A DNA stretch of 9,069 nucleotides from the NCBI GenBank assembly GCA_005239655.1, contig SBBP01000044.1:1-9069 (forward strand), written 5' to 3'. Position 1 is the first letter of the stretch. Every line of letters starts with the position of its first letter. The position numbers were made by a program, and so were the translations under genes. Below the pieces are notes generated by a model. The model worked only from the letters and a program-made list of their open reading frames with translations. It ran no database searches and was not told the origin of the DNA. Positions 1 through 7,041 of this stretch are shown in pieces. This DNA comes from Candidatus Microgenomatus auricola. GTDB lineage: Bacteria; Patescibacteriota; Patescibacteriia; UBA9570; XYC2-FULL-38-9.

Positions 1-989
1 AGGCGAGAGAGAGTGTGCGTGGAAGGATTGCCTTCTACTCCAAAAATGGTTGCAAGAGCTTTGAGGCCATTGTTATCGATCTTGACCTCTTGTGCTGTAC
101 GAGCACTCATCTTCACCCACATTTCCGGTGTATGTGCCTTTCGTATTTCAGCAGCTATCCGTTCACGTGTAACGTGAAGTTCATCCAGAGGGACTTTTGT
201 GCGAGGCATTCTCTCACGTTTGTCGCTCTCACCCCAAGAATCTTCATCAAAGAGGTATGCACTGATTTGCGCTTCCCAGTGACTACCACGAGTGACTCTG
301 CGTGCTGCAAAGAACGGATTCATGTGCAAATCTTCTTTCGCGTACTGACTGAGAATGTCGTCTGGAACATACCCTTGCAGCACAAATGTGGCTTCACCCA
401 CTTGGTTGCACAGCAGAACGGTTTTGCCAATGCGTGGAATCTCCACCTTCACGTACGATTCTTTACGCATCATCTCTGCAGGCGGTTCTTGGCCCAAGGT
501 AATGATGACATCATCGGAAAAAATCTTGTGTTGCCGCAAGAACGTGATGAAGTCGTTGACGATCGTGTCAAAGCGAACTTCATATTTCCTGCGGTCTTCT
601 CCAGGAACAATAGGTTGCTGGGTGTGCCCAGGGGTCAAAAAAATTCCCGGGTAGTGTAAATACAGATAGGGATGACGTTCTGCTTCCAGAGCAAGCATTC
701 TGCGTTGTGATTTTGATGCAACACCCAACACGTCGTTGATATCGCGAGGCCTTCGTTCTGCATAGGTCAGTGCTGCTGTGATGTCTTGAGTTTGAATATC
801 TCCTTCGAAACCAAAGGTCGTAATACCCGTTTCAAGCTGCTCTAAAGAAGCCATGAGTTGAGCATACGCACCTTCTGAGCCGTCGTATTGCATGGCATCA
901 TTCAGCGCGACTGCCAGAAGATGGCGATAGCGCTCACGCCGATCGCGTTCGACAGGATCAAGTGTGCTGCGGATAATTCGTTCAGACAT
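1..989 (-). CDS. Hypothetical protein, 3' end beyond window (at least 329 aa)
   Basis: An uninterrupted reading frame of 329 codons runs on the minus strand from the ATG at 989-987 off the left edge, so the C-terminus is missing. I do not recognise a named family. The N-terminal ~110 residues are helical and charged (starting MSERIIRSTLDPVERDRRER). The middle (about 130-250) looks alpha/beta, with a distinctive stretch around 180-206 containing KVEIPRIGKTVLLCNQVGEA. Residues 285-322 hold a Trp followed by a segment ending LATIFGVEGNP. There is no signal peptide or membrane segment, so it is probably cytosolic. The plus-strand frames across this stretch are shadows: this frame is longer, open to the edge, and starts just downstream of a promoter-like pair. 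No Shine-Dalgarno precedes the ATG; the bases before it are a run of T. The coding call is firm, the function unknown. Confidence 0.8.
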   Translation of the reverse strand, partial: MSERIIRSTLDPVERDRRERYRHLLAVALNDAMQYDGSEGAYAQLMASLEQLETGITTFGFEGDIQTQDITAALTYAERRPRDINDVLGVASKSQRRMLALEAERHPYLYLHYPGIFLTPGHTQQPIVPGEDRRKYEVRFDTIVNDFITFLRQHKIFSDDVIITLGQEPPAEMMRKESYVKVEIPRIGKTVLLCNQVGEATFVLQGYVPDDILSQYAKEDLHMNPFFAARRVTRGSHWEAQISAYLFDEDSWGESDKRERMPRTKVPLDELHVTRERIAAEIRKAHTPEMWVKMSARTAQEVKIDNNGLKALATIFGVEGNPSTHTLSR

Positions 990-995
990 GAAAAA

Positions 996-1024
996 AGGTT
1001 AGCATTGGGGAAGACAGAAAGCAA
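996..1024 (-). promoter_or_regulatory. Candidate promoter for the minus-strand hypothetical gene
   Basis: On the minus strand a TTGCTT hexamer (1024-1019) lies 17 nt before TAACCT (1001-996), which ends 6 nt before the ATG at 989. Each hexamer matches the sigma-70 consensus at only three positions. The exact 17-nt spacing and the same start-codon geometry as other genes here are the support. It would give a transcript starting at or within a few bases of the ATG. Confidence 0.35.
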
Positions 1025-1056
1025 TAATCAGTTGTGTGTCGCTGGTAAGGCTATTC

Positions 1057-1078
1057 GAAGTGCGCGTGAAGTGCGCGT
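1057..1078. repeat. Perfect tandem 11-bp repeat in divergent control region
   Basis: GAAGTGCGCGT occurs twice back to back (1057-1067 and 1068-1078) in the 134-nt space between two divergent genes. A degenerate third copy (8 of 11 matches) lies at 1082-1092 and overlaps the -35 element of the rightward promoter. An 11-bp period puts both copies on nearly the same DNA face. The array sits just upstream of the rightward -35, as expected for an operator or activator site. A binding function is inferred. Confidence 0.6.
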
Positions 1079-1085
1079 AAAGAAG

Positions 1086-1114
1086 TTGACGTTTTCTAGA
1101 AAATACAGGACAAT
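1086..1114 (+). promoter_or_regulatory. Candidate sigma-70-type promoter for the 1124 operon
   Basis: TTGACG (1086-1091, five of six consensus bases) is followed after 17 nt by GACAAT (1109-1114, four of six). Transcription would start near 1121-1122, only 2-3 nt before the ATG at 1124, so the mRNA would be essentially leaderless. No Shine-Dalgarno is present, which fits. TACACT at 1118-1123 is a poorer -10 candidate because it abuts the start codon. Confidence 0.55.
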
Positions 1115-1123
1115 GCATACACT

Positions 1124-1729
1124 ATGGCATCCGCTTTTTTGTCGAAAGACAACTTTACGAAAGCAAAATTGATCACGGCTGCAGCGCTGATTATTTTTGG
1201 TGCGATCTCACGCTATCTCCTCAAAGATATCCCAAACATTGAAACGATTACGGTTGTTTCACTGCTCGCGGGTTCACTTCTCGGCGGCATCTGGACGATC
1301 GTTGTTGGGCTTGCTGTTGTTGCGATAACAGACATCTTCATCGGCAACACCATCATCTTCGCCTATACCTGGTCAGCCTGGGCAGTGATGGGATTTTTTG
1401 GATTCGTCCTTCGCAAACGTGCGAAGAAACCGGTTCGCCACGCACTGGAACTCACCGGCACAGGAATACTCGGTGTTCTGTTTTTCTACGCATGGACAAA
1501 TTTTGGCGTCTGGCACATCGGGCACCTCTATCCACATACCATTGACGGCCTCATCGCTTCATATGTTGCCGGCATTCCATTCCTCAAATACCAAATCATT
1601 AGCACCGTGCTGTTTGTCCCGACGGTTGCGTTAGTCACGATCGTGGCATGGAATCGTGTACCGCAATGGATCAGGACACGGGAAAACCACAAAACGGCAT
1701 CGACGGCGTATGCCCGAGGAGAAAAATAG
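1124..1729 (+). CDS. ECF-type S-component-like membrane protein (DUF6580-like)
   Basis: A 201-residue integral membrane protein with about five or six hydrophobic segments (roughly 16-33, 42-66, 76-95, 110-127, 157-177). The spacing, the motif HIGHLYPHTIDGLIASYVAGIP at 131-152 (Tyr-Pro, then Gly-Leu, then a Tyr before Gly-Ile-Pro) and the early ISRYLLKDIPN segment resemble DUF6580, a family related to the substrate-binding S components of energy-coupling factor transporters. If so, it would bind a small nutrient such as a vitamin or metal in the membrane. The substrate cannot be read from sequence, and no ECF ATPase or T-component gene is in the window. The C-terminus is basic and probably cytoplasmic. 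It is the first gene of a six-gene rightward cluster, behind a near-leaderless promoter and a tandem repeat. Its last 20 nt overlap the next gene. The family assignment is from memory of the motif, not a search. Confidence 0.75.
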   Translation: MASAFLSKDNFTKAKLITAAALIIFGAISRYLLKDIPNIETITVVSLLAGSLLGGIWTIVVGLAVVAITDIFIGNTIIFAYTWSAWAVMGFFGFVLRKRAKKPVRHALELTGTGILGVLFFYAWTNFGVWHIGHLYPHTIDGLIASYVAGIPFLKYQIISTVLFVPTVALVTIVAWNRVPQWIRTRENHKTASTAYARGEK

Positions 1730-2048
1730 TACAGTCTCAGAAAACGTCGAGTCGCAAGAGCAACTCACGCTGGAGCAGCAGAACCATCACATGCTCAAGG
1801 AAATTTTGCGCACCGTCCGTTGGACGCGCAGAATTCACGCCACCTCACTCATCATCACTATCACGTTTATTGTTTTGCCGCTCATTAGTGCAATTGTGAT
1901 ACTTCCACGTGTCCTGCGCAGTTTCACGGGCGTACTCAGCCAGTACGGCCAAGACTCTGGAATTGCGCCAAACGGCAGCATTTTTGATCTCCTCAAACAG
2001 CTGCAACAGCAGAATGTGCAACCTGCTGAAGACTCATCATTACAATGA
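1710..2048 (+). CDS. Small single-pass membrane protein, 112 aa
   Basis: A small protein with an acidic, Gln/Glu-rich N-terminus, a helical basic stretch (about 28-42, ILRTVRWTRRIH), one hydrophobic segment at about 43-67, and a polar C-terminal tail with a Gln-rich helix near 93-103. By the positive-inside rule the N-terminal part with the Arg cluster is probably cytoplasmic. Small single-pass proteins of this build are common in CPR genomes and have no assigned function. I chose the ATG at 1710, giving a 20-nt overlap with the upstream gene and likely translational coupling. An in-frame GTG at 1656 would add 18 basic residues and deepen the overlap to 74 nt, which is less likely. It ends in TGA, showing that UGA is used as stop. 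No specific partner is evident. Confidence 0.7.
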   Translation: MPEEKNSTVSENVESQEQLTLEQQNHHMLKEILRTVRWTRRIHATSLIITITFIVLPLISAIVILPRVLRSFTGVLSQYGQDSGIAPNGSIFDLLKQLQQQNVQPAEDSSLQ

Positions 2049-2050
2049 GG
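2047..2050 (+). promoter_or_regulatory. Ribosome binding site (GAGG) for the DUF1858 gene
   Basis: GAGG lies 8 nt before the ATG at 2059 and overlaps the TGA of the preceding gene. It is the one clear Shine-Dalgarno in the window and it fixes the start at 2059. It also shows that this organism's ribosomes can use SD initiation for an internal cistron, unlike the genes preceded closely by -10 boxes. Confidence 0.6.
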
Positions 2051-2058
2051 CAAAACCA

Positions 2059-2304
2059 ATGAAAATCACCATGCAGACCATCCTCGGCGAACTTCTGGAG
2101 GAATACCCAGGCGCCGAAGCAGTGATGAAAAAATATCTCGGCGAGGCCTACTGCCTCACCTGCCCGGGAAAAATGTTTGACACCATCGGAAATGGTGCAA
2201 TGTTGCACGGCATGAGCGACGCAGAAGCAGAAAACATGCTGAGCGACCTGCAGGAAGTGGTGGACAACCAGGAACGTGAATCCCAACAACACATCAATCA
2301 ATAA
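2059..2304 (+). CDS. DUF1858 domain protein with CxxC motif
   Basis: An 81-residue protein that is almost entirely a DUF1858-type domain. The pattern is an N-terminal strand, then a GELLEEYPGAEAVMKKYLG helix (10-28), then C32-L-T-C35-P-G, then a helix containing M52SDAEAENMLSDL. DUF1858 proteins typically read 'E.L..YPe....f...g..C..Cp......t...a...hg'. This fits well, including the Cys pair, which could be redox active or bind a metal or cofactor; the family's biochemical role is unsettled. There is no signal peptide, so it is cytosolic. The start is set by the GAGG ribosome site, 10 nt after the previous stop. A longer in-frame reading from 1909 would run deep into the preceding gene and is rejected. 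It ends 18 nt before the propeller gene. Confidence 0.8.
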   Translation: MKITMQTILGELLEEYPGAEAVMKKYLGEAYCLTCPGKMFDTIGNGAMLHGMSDAEAENMLSDLQEVVDNQERESQQHINQ

Positions 2305-2310
2305 TTTTTT

Positions 2311-2316
2311 TATACT
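2311..2316 (+). promoter_or_regulatory. Candidate -10 box of a leaderless promoter for the propeller gene
   Basis: TATACT (five of six consensus bases) ends 6 nt before the ATG at 2323, so transcription would begin at or next to the A of the start codon. The surroundings are very A/T-rich (a run of T at 2304-2311). I see no convincing -35. There is no Shine-Dalgarno before 2323. This suggests an internal promoter that uncouples the propeller/HtrA pair from the three upstream genes. Confidence 0.5.
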
Positions 2317-2322
2317 ATTTTT

Positions 2323-4644
2323 ATGACACGAACACACATCGTCACGTCAATTTCATCCATCGTACTTATAACACTCTGCGCTGTGCTCGGGGTCGCATGG
2401 ATTGCAATCGCAGAAGAAGAGAGCGACTCAACCAGCGAAACACAACCCACCTCCATCGCAAATAATCTCGGCCTCTTCGGCGGATCAACAACGGACATTG
2501 CGATTGATGCCACCAACGATGTGTTATACCTTGCGGTGATGTCTCCAAACGGCATTTTTGTTTCTTCAGACATCGCAGACGAATGGACAGGACTGCCGTC
2601 GACTGTGAACTACGGAGTCGGAAAGGCCGTGGAGGTGGACAGCGACACGGGAACAGCATACGCATTGATCGGTGACACACTTTTGCGCTCAACGGATCAG
2701 GGTGAGAACTGGGACGATATCGGTGGAAACATCACCACACCGTCAATGGGACAGGTTATGCTCTTCGCACACGGGCGTGTCTTGGTTGCACAAAACGATG
2801 GGAAAGTGGTCACGAGCGATGATGACGGAGAAACATTTTCGTCAGCAGAAATCACGACAGGTGGGAGTATCACCTCGTTGGCCGCAGCCAGCAACAGTGA
2901 GGTGTACTATGCAGTGGTGACAGCCGGTAACGATGTGGATAGTCTGTATCGCAGTACAGATAGCGGCGCAACGTGGACAGACATGAATGTGTACAGCGCT
3001 GGAGTAAACGTTGACCACCAGATGTCAGAGGTTGGAGTCGATCCATTCGACGATAATCACCTCGTGGTCATTTCGGATACGGGAAGCCCCGCATACCAAA
3101 CGTTTGACGCTGGAGCAACATGGGAAGCGATCACGAATGACGGAAGTGCAGTGAATGGTGGACATGTCACTTGGGATGCAAACGGACGAATCTATATTGG
3201 ATTTCTGTATACGGACAACCCCGCAGTCGAATCGCCGGTCTGGAGTTCAGTCGAAACTTCGACACCACTCTCCAGCATTGCAGCAGATCAATTCCTCATC
3301 AATCCTGACGACACAGCCGTACTGTACACGAATAGTGGAATCGGTTTCGCGAAAAGCACAGATGGGGGAGAGACCTGGGAAGATAGCGTTGAAGGACTGA
3401 TCGCAGTGAAAGCTTATGACATTGTGCAATCCAACGATAAGGAAGTGGTATGGATTGGCGCTGACGGCGGTCTCGCAAAAACCGAAAATTTCACCGATGA
3501 TGAACCGACATGGGAATATCCGATTACGCCTTCCGAAGGCATCTCCGACATTTGGGCCGTGTGGGTGGATCCGGAAGATCCAAATATCGTCGTTGCCGGA
3601 ATGAGCACGTTTTTGAGCTATAGCGAAGACAGTGGAATCACGTGGACACAGTCCAGTGCACCAGAGTTTGGTGGTGTCGTGCTCGACATTGAGCAATCCA
3701 ATCTTGATGATGAAACGCTGTATGCGGTGACCGCAGACTACAATTTATCTGCTGTTGACACTGGCACGGTGTTGATGAGCGGGGATCGTGGTGTGACCTG
3801 GACTGACCTCGAAGTTCCGGGCGACCTGCCAGCGCGCGAACTTGCTGTTGGAAGCGACGACACGCTCTATGTCGGAATTGGCGGAGACGCTGAGGAAACA
3901 GGAGTCTATACATACACGAGCGATGTTGGATGGGCGAAACTCGATGAATTCCCAGTCAACGACATGGTGATCACGAGTATCGTTGTCGACACCGCAAACA
4001 GCGATAGGCTCTATGTCACCACGGCGGACAACGGAGATGCAGCGCAACTGTATGTGAGTGAAGACGGCGGAGCAACGTGGACACAACTGAGCACAGGGTT
4101 AGAGGAAGTCCACAATCTTGATACATTGACGCTGCAAGATTCAACAACTCCCTCAACACTCTACGTTGCCGGGCAAGGCACGAGTCTGGATGGCGAGGTC
4201 TATAAATCTTCTGATGGCGGTGAAACGTGGTCACTGTTCTACACGGGCATGAAGCAGGAAAGTTTTTATGCCATGCTGTTTGACGGGCTGCTTCTCGGGA
4301 ACGACCGAGGAATCTACAGTTTGCAGTCACGTGCAACACTGCGTCTCCGTGTTGCGGACTCACGTGTTGGCTCTGGTGACCGAACGACAGTGACTGTTCT
4401 TCTGAAAGATAAGACAACACAAAAACGGATAAAAAATCAGCGTGTGAAACTCTACAAGAAAACTGCAACATCCGACGGGTGGAAAATGATCGGTCGAGTA
4501 AAAACAGACGCAAAAGGGAAGGCTCATCGTGTCGTACGCATCAACAAGACCACTCGCCTGAAAGCACGTTGGGTGCCACAGAAGAAAGCAGCGAACGAAT
4601 ACGCAAAAGCCACCTCAACCATTGAGAAGGTACAGGTCGAATAA
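2323..4644 (+). CDS. Secreted Asp-box (BNR/sortilin-like) beta-propeller protein with basic Ig-like C-terminal domain
   Basis: A 773-residue exported protein. Residues 1-30 form a signal peptide with a good signal peptidase I site (AIA before EEES); there is no lipobox. Residues ~45-670 carry nine clear Asp-box motifs (S-x-D-x-G-x-T-W type) at 123, 165, 211, 260, 345, 434, 486, 579 and 629, plus a degenerate one at 81. Such motifs mark blades of beta-propellers in the sialidase/BNR, VPS10-sortilin, YCF48 and GH74 groups. The count and length could fit one ten-bladed or two seven-bladed propellers; I see no glycosidase catalytic signature. Residues ~671-773 form an Ig-like domain that is strongly basic (about 28 Lys/Arg against 8 Asp/Glu), while the propeller is acidic. 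A likely role is extracellular binding or scaffolding, with the basic domain contacting envelope polymers; this is inference. HtrA follows after 8 nt, probably in the same transcript. Confidence 0.88.
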   Translation: MTRTHIVTSISSIVLITLCAVLGVAWIAIAEEESDSTSETQPTSIANNLGLFGGSTTDIAIDATNDVLYLAVMSPNGIFVSSDIADEWTGLPSTVNYGVGKAVEVDSDTGTAYALIGDTLLRSTDQGENWDDIGGNITTPSMGQVMLFAHGRVLVAQNDGKVVTSDDDGETFSSAEITTGGSITSLAAASNSEVYYAVVTAGNDVDSLYRSTDSGATWTDMNVYSAGVNVDHQMSEVGVDPFDDNHLVVISDTGSPAYQTFDAGATWEAITNDGSAVNGGHVTWDANGRIYIGFLYTDNPAVESPVWSSVETSTPLSSIAADQFLINPDDTAVLYTNSGIGFAKSTDGGETWEDSVEGLIAVKAYDIVQSNDKEVVWIGADGGLAKTENFTDDEPTWEYPITPSEGISDIWAVWVDPEDPNIVVAGMSTFLSYSEDSGITWTQSSAPEFGGVVLDIEQSNLDDETLYAVTADYNLSAVDTGTVLMSGDRGVTWTDLEVPGDLPARELAVGSDDTLYVGIGGDAEETGVYTYTSDVGWAKLDEFPVNDMVITSIVVDTANSDRLYVTTADNGDAAQLYVSEDGGATWTQLSTGLEEVHNLDTLTLQDSTTPSTLYVAGQGTSLDGEVYKSSDGGETWSLFYTGMKQESFYAMLFDGLLLGNDRGIYSLQSRATLRLRVADSRVGSGDRTTVTVLLKDKTTQKRIKNQRVKLYKKTATSDGWKMIGRVKTDAKGKAHRVVRINKTTRLKARWVPQKKAANEYAKATSTIEKVQVE

Positions 4645-4652
4645 CATCAACT

Positions 4653-5903
4653 ATGCAACAGTACGATATTCCACAACCACCGAGGCCACCACGTCCCAAA
4701 ACACCATCGCAAACACAGTCGCGACCTGTATTCACTGTTATCCTACTACTGTGTGGATTCATCAGCGGAGCGGTCGGCGGTGGAATCACCGGCTATGTCG
4801 CGTCGTCGGCAAACCGGCCGACAGCAGAAGCACAGAATACCGAAACAACGCGCACGGTCGTTGAAGAGTCCGAAACCACCACCGTGGTTGAAGACACAAA
4901 ATCTTCAGTGGTGAGCATCATCATCAGCAAAGAACTTCAAAAGCAACGGGCAAGTAATCCATTTGCAGGTAATCCATTTTTCGATGATTTTTTTGGACAG
5001 CAGCAACAGCAGCAAGAAGATGATGGAACAGGAGAAACCGAGACTGTAGAGATTTGCAGTGGAACCGGTTTTGTCATCTCCGAGGACGGCATGATTTTGA
5101 CCAACCGACATGTCATCTGTGAGGAGAACGCGGAATACACGGTCGTGTTTGATGACGGCACAACCTACGATGCAAAAGTCCTCGCACGCGATCAACTCAC
5201 TGATTTGGCGATTTTGAAAATCGAAGCAACGGGATTGAAGCCGCTAGAGTTGGCAGATTCCGATGAGGTGGAACAAGGACAGACGGTGATTGCGATCGGT
5301 AATACTCTTGGACAGTATTCGAACACGGTCACCAAAGGCATTGTCTCGGGTTTGAGTCGCGACATCGGCGGCAATTACACAGGCTTGATTCAAACCGATG
5401 CCGCAATTAACGAAGGCAACTCCGGTGGGCCGTTATTGAACTTGTCGGGCGAGGTGATTGGCATCAACACGGCAGTGGATCGCTCGGGTGAAGGGATTGG
5501 ATTTGCAATTCCAGTCAACGAAGCCAAGGTGGCAATCGACAGCGTCAAGGAATACGGTCGGATTGTTCGGCCAGCGCTCGGCATTCGATATATTCCGATC
5601 GATGCCGCATTGGCTGAGGCCAATAACCTTCCGTACACCTACGGTGCGTACATTCGTTCAGATCTTCAAAAACAATTTGGAGTTATTTCAGGGAGCGCGG
5701 CAGATAAAGCGGGTCTCCAAGAAGGCGACATCATTCTCGAAATTGATGGCGTGAAGATCGACGAAGAGAATACACTGCCGGAGATCATCAAACAGTATGT
5801 GATCGGCGACGTGATTACGGTCAAGGTCTATCATGACGGTGAGGAAGGGGATGTGACAATTACGCTTGAGGAGTTGCCGCAAGCAGAAAATACAAATCAG
5901 TAA
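4653..5903 (+). CDS. Membrane-anchored HtrA/DegP-family serine protease with one PDZ domain
   Basis: A 416-residue S1C serine endoprotease acting outside the membrane on misfolded or surplus envelope proteins. A Pro-rich cytoplasmic N-terminus is followed by one membrane helix (about 27-50), a Thr/Glu-rich linker, a phenylalanine/glycine patch (103-115) and six Gln (116-121). The protease domain runs from about 83 to 300, with the triad His153 (TNRHV), Asp184 (LTDLAIL) and Ser257 (GNSGGP). One PDZ domain (about 305-405) includes AGLQEGDIILEIDG. The length matches one-PDZ HtrAs of the DegS/HtrA type. Cys135 and Cys156 bracket the catalytic His and may form a disulfide. The start at 4653 lies 8 nt after the propeller stop, with no Shine-Dalgarno or clear promoter, so co-transcription with the propeller gene is likely. 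Which htrA/degP/degQ subtype it is cannot be settled. Confidence 0.95.
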   Translation: MQQYDIPQPPRPPRPKTPSQTQSRPVFTVILLLCGFISGAVGGGITGYVASSANRPTAEAQNTETTRTVVEESETTTVVEDTKSSVVSIIISKELQKQRASNPFAGNPFFDDFFGQQQQQQEDDGTGETETVEICSGTGFVISEDGMILTNRHVICEENAEYTVVFDDGTTYDAKVLARDQLTDLAILKIEATGLKPLELADSDEVEQGQTVIAIGNTLGQYSNTVTKGIVSGLSRDIGGNYTGLIQTDAAINEGNSGGPLLNLSGEVIGINTAVDRSGEGIGFAIPVNEAKVAIDSVKEYGRIVRPALGIRYIPIDAALAEANNLPYTYGAYIRSDLQKQFGVISGSAADKAGLQEGDIILEIDGVKIDEENTLPEIIKQYVIGDVITVKVYHDGEEGDVTITLEELPQAENTNQ

Positions 5904-5913
5904 TAGGCTTGTG

Positions 5914-5922
5914 TGTTACAAT
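5914..5922 (+). promoter_or_regulatory. Candidate extended -10 promoter for prfB
   Basis: TACAAT (5917-5922, five of six consensus bases) is preceded by TGT (5914-5916), the TGn of an extended -10, which could compensate for the lack of a recognisable -35. The hexamer ends 8 nt before the ATG at 5931, placing the transcript start at about 5929-5931, a leaderless or almost leaderless mRNA. It lies in the 27-nt gap after htrA. Confidence 0.5.
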
Positions 5923-5930
5923 GTGTGTCT

Positions 5931-7022
5931 ATGGATACCGCACCGCTTTTAGAACTGCAGAGCAAAATCACCCAAACGTGGGAGTTACTCAAGCTCGACG
6001 AAAAACGCCAACGGATTTTTGATTTGGAAGCGCTGGTCAACGATCCGGCGTTTTGGAAGGATCAGGAGAAGGCGCGCGGTGTCTCGCAAGAACTGAACGA
6101 ACTCCAGAAGGAAATCGACACGTGGAAAACCATTCAGCAGGAAGTTGTAGAAACGGTCGAATTGGCTTCCCTGGCTGAGAAGGAAGGAGATGAGTCGCTG
6201 CAGCAGGAGATCGAGAAAAAAACAGTCGAGTTGCAGCAGCGGTTTGAAAAATTGGAATTCTTCATTATGCTGTGTGGCGATTACGACGATCACGACGCGA
6301 TTGTGGCGTTTCATGCCGGTGCTGGCGGGACCGATTCACAAGACTGGGCGGAAATGCTGTTGCGCATGATCACTCGATTTGCCGAACAGCGTGGCTGGCA
6401 TGTGGAAGTGATTGATATTTCGCATGGTGGAGAAGCGGGGATTAAGAGCGCGACTGTGCATGTGAAAGGCCGGTATGCGTATGGCTATCTGCAATCCGAA
6501 AACGGAGTGCATCGTTTGGTGCGGCAATCACCGTTTAATGCTGATGCGCTGCGTCAAACGTCGTTTGCATTGATCGAAGTGATTCCTGACCTTGGGGAAC
6601 TGGACGAAATCCAAATCGATGAAAACGATTTGCGTATCGATGTCTTTCGCGCTGGCGGACACGGCGGCCAGGGCGTGAACACCACTGATTCCGCTGTTCG
6701 TATTGTCCATGTGCCAACCGGAATCGTCGTCACCTGTCAAAACGAGCGTTCACAGTTGCAGAACAAAGCGACAGCGATGCGCATCTTGAAGAGCAAGTTG
6801 CACAAACAGCATCTCGACGAACAGGAAGCCGAAAAAAAGAAACTTCGCGGCGAATACACATCTGCAGAGTGGGGAAATCAGATTCGGTCGTACGTCTTGC
6901 ATCCGTACAAAATGGTGAAAGATCACCGCACGGAGTACGAAGTGGGTAACCCCGATCGTGTGCTCGACGGTGACCTGGACGGCTTCATGGAAGCCTATTT
7001 ACGCTGGAAGCAGTCATCGTAG
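5931..7022 (+). CDS. prfB: Peptide chain release factor 2
   Basis: A class I release factor that terminates translation at UGA and UAA in the cytosol. From the ATG at 5931 it has 363 residues, the usual RF2 length. An N-terminal coiled-coil domain (1-110) is followed by the HAGAGGTDSQDWA block (128-140), the tripeptide anticodon SPF at 200-202 (the RF2 signature; RF1 has PxT) and GGQ at 245-247, which catalyses peptidyl-tRNA hydrolysis and whose Gln is normally methylated by PrmC. The frame is continuous: the in-frame UGA near codon 25 that drives autoregulatory +1 frameshifting in many bacteria is absent. A GTG at 5913 would add six residues but falls across the -10 box, so ATG 5931 is preferred. 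It is last in the rightward cluster and convergent with the next gene, 19 nt away. Confidence 0.97.
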   Translation: MDTAPLLELQSKITQTWELLKLDEKRQRIFDLEALVNDPAFWKDQEKARGVSQELNELQKEIDTWKTIQQEVVETVELASLAEKEGDESLQQEIEKKTVELQQRFEKLEFFIMLCGDYDDHDAIVAFHAGAGGTDSQDWAEMLLRMITRFAEQRGWHVEVIDISHGGEAGIKSATVHVKGRYAYGYLQSENGVHRLVRQSPFNADALRQTSFALIEVIPDLGELDEIQIDENDLRIDVFRAGGHGGQGVNTTDSAVRIVHVPTGIVVTCQNERSQLQNKATAMRILKSKLHKQHLDEQEAEKKKLRGEYTSAEWGNQIRSYVLHPYKMVKDHRTEYEVGNPDRVLDGDLDGFMEAYLRWKQSS

Positions 7023-7041
7023 ATTCAAGATCATGCCATTT

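Noticed and set aside
15..659. Plus-strand open frame of 214 codons
   Set aside because: It lies antisense to a longer minus-strand frame that runs uninterrupted from 989 to the window edge and has more protein-like composition. The plus-strand product is rich in Cys, His and Phe with no domain logic.
2301..2322. T-rich run as a terminator before the propeller gene
   Set aside because: No stem precedes the T run; it is better read as the A/T-rich flank of the TATACT box.
4999..5016. CAG/CAA run in htrA as an unstable repeat
   Set aside because: Only six Gln codons in a low-complexity linker; length changes in triplets would not disturb the frame.
5913..5930. GTG start for prfB, adding six residues
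   Set aside because: It falls across the TGTTACAAT promoter element and adds residues with no family support. ATG 5931 gives a normal RF2 N-terminus.
7023..7041. Bidirectional terminator between convergent prfB and the Cys-repeat gene
   Set aside because: Only 19 nt, with no hairpin I can pair; the short T run at 7038-7043 alone is not enough.
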